Positions 60,093 through 64,000 of a stretch of 64,000 bases of DNA are shown here, one piece after another (the first letter of the stretch is position 1; each line of letters begins with the position of its first letter). Under the pieces are notes generated by a model. The model saw only the letters and a list, made by a program, of their open reading frames with translations, did no database searches and had not been told where the DNA came from. The position numbers were made by a program, and so were the translations under genes. The DNA comes from an uncultured Clostridia bacterium (GTDB taxonomy: Bacteria; Bacillota; Clostridia; Christensenellales; Borkfalkiaceae), in the NCBI GenBank assembly GCA_934271065.1, contig CAKQQQ010000008.1, positions 4,451 through 68,450 of the forward strand. Reading direction: 5' to 3'.

Positions 60093-61146
60093 CTTTACCA
60101 ACCTCAATCAAATACTTCTCCGAATCCAGCGAACACAACCGTTGAATAATAGTGCCTCTCCGTTTATATCCTTTCTTATTTTCGTAATCTATAACAATAG
60201 GTTCAATGCTCTCGAATTTCTTTGCATAATCCGTAATTTCATAATCTGCAAAAATCTCGCCTACTTGCTTTAATACCGTGCCGACTTCTTGATTTAGAGA
60301 ATGCCTTTTTACCAACATTTCCAATCGTTCATAATCTAAGACATCCGCTTTGAGCAAGTAAAAAATATCTGCCAATTTATACAAATCCAAATCCTTATTG
60401 CGTTCAACCATAAACATCAAACAACTTTCTTTGTATTGATGCATAATCAAATGTAAGAAGAACAACGCTCCGTCCGGAACTTTCATCGGCACTTTTCCGT
60501 TATACTCAACGGAATTTTCAATCATTTCTCGTAGCAATGCAGAACCTTCAGACGGAGTGTTTCCTAATGAAAAGTTAATGTCGACTTCTATAAACGGGAA
60601 TTCTGTATTCCCCGTCTTTTTTACAAACGGCGCAACTTCGCCTCGATTCATACGTCGTTTTACTATTTCCGTCCGCGAAAACTCTTTTATTGCATCCGAA
60701 TTCTGATCATATACCCCTTGAATAAAGCCCAACTCCCGCAAAGTCTTACTTATTGGCGTAATACCCTCAGGCAAACTTAACAAATCTATATCGTTGGAAG
60801 ACCTTTCACCGTCTGCATATATTACAATATCGTCTTCACCGAGATTAGTCAGAACACTACCTTTTAACAGCATATACGGAACTTTCATTTCGGACAATTT
60901 CATGGTAATAGCAGCCAGTTCTTTGCGCATAAAAACAACTTTTCGTCTTTGTCTTTCATACGTTTCTTTCAGAATTTTTTCTGCCTTTTTAGGTAACTCT
61001 AGTCCGCATTTTTTAGCGTGTTTATAAAATAACCCCGCTATTCTATGACAAGACAAAAAGCCTAACACGGCATACCAATCCGGCGCACCGTTTGTCTTTT
61101 CGTCTTTAAGTACCGACACCACGTACTTTAAGTCTTGTCCAGTCAT
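60082..61146 (-). CDS. Nucleotidyltransferase-fold protein (NTP_transf_5 type)
   Basis: This 354-residue protein carries the pattern of the uncharacterised nucleotidyltransferase family PF14907: helical N region, MLLKGSVLTNL near residue 115, then RSSNDIDLLSLPEG with the two metal-binding Asp. Relatives occur in peptide natural-product clusters. It starts at 61146 as TGATG with the kinase-like gene stop. Its donor and acceptor are unknown. Confidence 0.75.
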   Translation of the reverse strand: MTGQDLKYVVSVLKDEKTNGAPDWYAVLGFLSCHRIAGLFYKHAKKCGLELPKKAEKILKETYERQRRKVVFMRKELAAITMKLSEMKVPYMLLKGSVLTNLGEDDIVIYADGERSSNDIDLLSLPEGITPISKTLRELGFIQGVYDQNSDAIKEFSRTEIVKRRMNRGEVAPFVKKTGNTEFPFIEVDINFSLGNTPSEGSALLREMIENSVEYNGKVPMKVPDGALFFLHLIMHQYKESCLMFMVERNKDLDLYKLADIFYLLKADVLDYERLEMLVKRHSLNQEVGTVLKQVGEIFADYEITDYAKKFESIEPIVIDYENKKGYKRRGTIIQRLCSLDSEKYLIEVGKDDH

Positions 61147-61790
61147 CAAATCAATCCTTCCTTTTCCAATCGTTTTTTTACAACCGCAAATGCCGATTGC
61201 GAGTCTTGGCTTGTATCGATAATTTCAAACTTCTGTTCGATTGCCATACCCTTAAATTCTTTGGCGACATTCCTCAGCAAATTTTCGTCCAAATATCTAT
61301 CGCTTTCACTCGGCCTTTCTTTTATTCTCCTGATTGCCAATTCGGGATCCACATATGCCAAAAACGTTATATTCGGTTGTATTAAATGCTTCGCGACATC
61401 AAAAAACCAATTCTCCTCCCTATATCCTCTGGCGAGCATATTTGCAAGCGAAGTAAAAATATAGCGATCGCATATCACCGTTTTCCCTTCCTTTAATGCC
61501 GGCACTACCGTTTCAAAACAATGTTGCACTCTATCCGACATCGTGAGTAATTGAACAGCGCGATAATCTATTTCTTCATGATTTCTTGAATACATCATTT
61601 TTTGAAACAACTTCGTTTTTCGTGACATATCTGTTGGTTGCTTTACCGAAATAACTTGCTCTTCTCCGTATTTTTCTTCCAATAATTGTCGCGTCAATCC
61701 AATCATTGTTGTTTTCCCTGCACCGTCCGTTCCTTCAAAGACAATCAATTTCCCCGAATATGTATTACTTTTTAACGTCAACTTCCGCAT
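61146..61790 (-). CDS. Thymidylate kinase-like P-loop kinase
   Basis: This 214-residue protein has P-loop EGTDGAGKTTM at residues 19-29, the DR(Y/F) motif in ICDRYIFTSLANMLAR and a lid region with RPSESDRYL. It matches the dTMP kinase family. In this operon it is unlikely to be the housekeeping enzyme; a specialised kinase feeding nucleotide-linked chemistry, perhaps with the adjacent nucleotidyltransferase, is plausible. GGAAGGGGA precedes the ATG. Confidence 0.8.
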   Translation of the reverse strand: MRKLTLKSNTYSGKLIVFEGTDGAGKTTMIGLTRQLLEEKYGEEQVISVKQPTDMSRKTKLFQKMMYSRNHEEIDYRAVQLLTMSDRVQHCFETVVPALKEGKTVICDRYIFTSLANMLARGYREENWFFDVAKHLIQPNITFLAYVDPELAIRRIKERPSESDRYLDENLLRNVAKEFKGMAIEQKFEIIDTSQDSQSAFAVVKKRLEKEGLI

Positions 61791-62289
61791 TTCCCCTTCC
61801 TCTCAGAATTATCTTGTTTTCTTTTACTTCTTCCTCTGCCACACTTTTACTAATCTCGGCAGATTGTTCTAAATTATGATTTTCAGCGTCATTTTGCAAA
61901 GTATCCTCTATCAGTCGCTTTATACTCTCTAAAATTGCCTCGCTTGTTTTTATCTCGCATTCGCTCAATACTTTTTTCTTCGACGGAAACAATTTCTCAA
62001 ATATTGCATAAAAAGTAAGACTGAGACTGCTTGACGTCAGCCACATTGTTACAAACTCGCGGTCAAAATTAAATTCGCCGACTATCAATCTCACATATAA
62101 AAACGAAAATAAAAAACCGAATAAAACAGGTAAAAACACAATAAATCTCGTTACTTTCGTATAATCCTTCAGTTTACTTGCCAACGACTTGATCGGCATC
62201 TTTGCAATGCCGGTAAAAATATTTACCAATAACGCTATTACGACCGTCTCTAAACCGTAAGTTCTTATCATTTCTAAAATCTGTTCCAT
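61765..62289 (-). CDS. Membrane protein of unknown function (holin-like layout)
   Basis: The ATG at 62289, behind AAGGA, gives 174 residues. There are three hydrophobic segments in the first 110 residues (VVIALLVNIFTGIAKMP, FIVFLPVLFGFLFSFLY, MWLTSSSLSLTFYAIFE) and then a charged cytoplasmic tail. Size and layout resemble phage holins, which would offer an export route for the signal-less proteins of this operon, but I see no specific holin signature. It overlaps the kinase-like gene by 26 bases. Confidence 0.6.
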   Translation of the reverse strand: MEQILEMIRTYGLETVVIALLVNIFTGIAKMPIKSLASKLKDYTKVTRFIVFLPVLFGFLFSFLYVRLIVGEFNFDREFVTMWLTSSSLSLTFYAIFEKLFPSKKKVLSECEIKTSEAILESIKRLIEDTLQNDAENHNLEQSAEISKSVAEEEVKENKIILRGRGNAEVDVKK

Positions 62290-62299
62290 ACTTCTTTCC

Positions 62300-63553
62300 T
62301 TAAATTTCATATATGGACCGAATGTTTCTTTCGTCCAATTTATTAACAAGATATTGATTTTCCGTTCCCGCACGCTTTACAGTTTCCTTGAACGATGTCA
62401 CGATATTGTTCGATACAGTGCCGACATTACCGTCGGCAAATATTGCGCAATCCGCAACATTTCGAATAATGTTTTCACAAATTAAATTTTCGGTACAATT
62501 TTCACCGATTGCATAAATACCGCAACCGCTTCTACATTCGGACTGCACCATTAAAACTTCCATTATATTTCGACCGATTATACAGTTGTGCGAATTTTGT
62601 TCTATAATCCTCGCGTTTCGACTCGTAGACGTCAAAACATTATCTTCGATACTTGTGTTACTTCCATAGTTTCGGATAGTTCTTCCGCAAATCGTATGAG
62701 TGGCAAGGATTTTGTTTCCTGCTACAATCGCGTATTCACCGCAATTTTCCAATCCTACACTCATTCCCGCCCATTCGCCTACAATGTTGTTAGCTGAAAT
62801 AATAGAATATAGCCCTTCGTTTATAAAGCCGAATGCATATGCCTGCTCTTTTTCGCGACCGACATTATGTGAGGCGTTTGCTTTGATATTATTACCCACA
62901 AAACGCCCAAAACGACCGTTCGTATAGACTCCGATAGCTTTTTGTCTTTCTCCGTTTCCTTTGTTAGTCGCGTAAATAAACGTATTTTGCATCGAAATAC
63001 TATTTGCAAGATAGTTATACACACCATATACGGCACATTCTTTGGTAAACTCATTTGCTCTGCATTCAACTTTCAATAAACAATTATCTATAACTAAATT
63101 ATCCGCTCTTGTTTCCATGTGAGTGTCCAAATTTCCGTTATTGTAAATGCCTACAAGATTGATCTGCTTGTCCGAATACATTTCGACTTGACAATTATGT
63201 AGTTTCAAACCGTATGCCGTATTGTATATTAGCGAAAACGTTCTTGTGGTGTTTTCCGGATTTTGAATACGCACTTTAATACGTAAATTATTAAACTGTA
63301 CATTTCGAGCCATAGGATGCACGAAAAACAAACTCCAATCGCTTGTTGTGCAATCATCGACATCAACCTCAATTTCCGCATCTTCTCCGTTGATTGTAAT
63401 ATCCGATCGCATAATTTGAATAATACCCTTTACACATAAGCACCCCACAGTGAAACTTCCGCTTCGATTTATATTAAATTTTATTTTCCCGGTTAGTTTA
63501 ATTTCGTTTCCGCTTTTAATATCGTTTATTCTTTGTTCTAATTCTTGTTGCAT
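62300..63553 (-). CDS. Right-handed beta-helix repeat protein
   Basis: This 417-residue protein has no signal peptide. From about residue 90 onward it is a series of short strands with Asn/Ile ladders (NNLRIKVRIQ, VIDNCLLKVECR, GNNIKANASHN, ISANNIVGEWAG, CENIIRNVADC), the pattern of pectate-lyase-like beta-helices as in phage tailspikes and secreted polysaccharide-acting proteins. AGAGGT precedes the ATG. It is the second gene of the operon; substrate and partner unknown. Confidence 0.75.
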   Translation of the reverse strand: MQQELEQRINDIKSGNEIKLTGKIKFNINRSGSFTVGCLCVKGIIQIMRSDITINGEDAEIEVDVDDCTTSDWSLFFVHPMARNVQFNNLRIKVRIQNPENTTRTFSLIYNTAYGLKLHNCQVEMYSDKQINLVGIYNNGNLDTHMETRADNLVIDNCLLKVECRANEFTKECAVYGVYNYLANSISMQNTFIYATNKGNGERQKAIGVYTNGRFGRFVGNNIKANASHNVGREKEQAYAFGFINEGLYSIISANNIVGEWAGMSVGLENCGEYAIVAGNKILATHTICGRTIRNYGSNTSIEDNVLTSTSRNARIIEQNSHNCIIGRNIMEVLMVQSECRSGCGIYAIGENCTENLICENIIRNVADCAIFADGNVGTVSNNIVTSFKETVKRAGTENQYLVNKLDERNIRSIYEI

Positions 63554-63604
63554 TTCTTTACCTCTTTATTTTAGTTATATCTCTTTTTTTTATAGTCTCT
63601 ATTA

Positions 63605-63973
63605 CTATTCGATTCTTTCCTCAAGAATCTCTTCCAGCCTCACATCTCCTGCCAACACATATAAGTTATATATCTTATCGACAATCTGCTTCTTCCAACG
63701 ATAATATGTACTCTCCGATAATGCGACAGACTGCCATATCGTTAAATCTTTTTCGCCGTTTCCAATGTTGCGTCGTATAATTTCTCTTACTGTATGATTT
63801 TCCGATCTTCCCACTAAATTTAGGAATTCCGGAAACTTATACATCCATGGCTTAATTTTTACCCTTACCTTACGATTTCGTTTTATTATTTCTACGACCT
63901 CGCTCCTTTTAATCAAAGCGTTTTTGATTTCAGCATATATTTGCACGAAATTTTTTAACTCAGATTTTCTCAT
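63605..63973 (-). CDS. Phage-type helix-turn-helix regulator (ArpU/RinA-like)
   Basis: This 122-residue protein is basic and helical. The C-terminal half (LTIWQSVALSESTYYRWKKQ) is a helix-turn-helix like that of ArpU/RinA late-gene activators of Gram-positive phages. GAGGAGG lies just upstream of the ATG. As first visible gene of the minus-strand operon it may activate the genes down to the RHS toxin, implying phage ancestry of the control circuit. Confidence 0.55.
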   Translation of the reverse strand: MRKSELKNFVQIYAEIKNALIKRSEVVEIIKRNRKVRVKIKPWMYKFPEFLNLVGRSENHTVREIIRRNIGNGEKDLTIWQSVALSESTYYRWKKQIVDKIYNLYVLAGDVRLEEILEERIE

Positions 63974-64000
63974 ATCCCCCTCCTCGGAGCCTTTCGGTTG

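Overview
The window looks like the chromosome of a spore-forming-lineage Firmicute, most likely an uncultured gut Clostridia. The pointers are sigE with its protease gene spoIIGA, the Bacillus-like gene order ylxM-ffh-rpsP-khpA-rimM-trmD-rbgA-rnhB, sigma-A type promoters, and large surface proteins built from His/CxxC modules. The taxonomy is an inference; no 16S gene is present.

Layout. 57-3937 is a minus-strand operon (O-antigen-ligase-like protein, MGDG-synthase-like glycosyltransferase, Der). 4111-5759 holds sigE, spoIIGA and a possible small gene. 5952-14494 encodes three big exported proteins, one carrying a tyrosine phosphatase. 14759-18923 has tRNA-Pro, an iron alcohol dehydrogenase, a flavoprotein relic, a divergent carbamoyltransferase, lgt and mscL. 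19214-26104 is an integrated island at tRNA-Ser: serine recombinase, HUH rolling-circle Rep, a small gene missed by simple ORF rules, and a 2.2 kb cassette bounded by inverted copies of a two-hairpin module. 26140-28340 has an esterase, a gene with a long leader and repeats. 28371-43063 is core genome (RNA methyltransferase, YraN, RnhB, RbgA, TrmD, RimM, KhpA, S16, Ffh, YlxM, EF-P, Xaa-Pro peptidase, UvrA, UvrB, hydrolase).

From tRNA-Ala (43246) onward the window is accessory. 43710-48370 is a plus-strand operon of small acidic proteins with an ArdA-like antirestriction protein, a PcfK/AcrIIA9-like domain joined to a MutS domain I, and PcfJ. 49573-63973 is one long minus-strand operon: HTH regulator, beta-helix protein, membrane protein, thymidylate-kinase-like protein, nucleotidyltransferase, BtrH-like protein, acyl carrier protein, adenylating enzyme, second acyl carrier protein, second BtrH-like protein, unknown protein, a 2028-residue RHS toxin and a probable immunity gene.

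The best candidate for an undescribed system is this last operon. It couples an activation/carrier/transfer chemistry (A domain, two ACPs, two BtrH-like papain-fold acyltransferases) to an RHS toxin without a signal peptide. I infer that an acyl or aminoacyl group is activated, loaded on the ACPs and transferred to a partner, possibly the toxin. The second best is the cassette with inverted structured ends next to an HUH Rep gene. A further genome-wide oddity is that several core genes have a sigma-A -10 box only 6-7 bases before the start codon and no Shine-Dalgarno, which predicts leaderless mRNAs.
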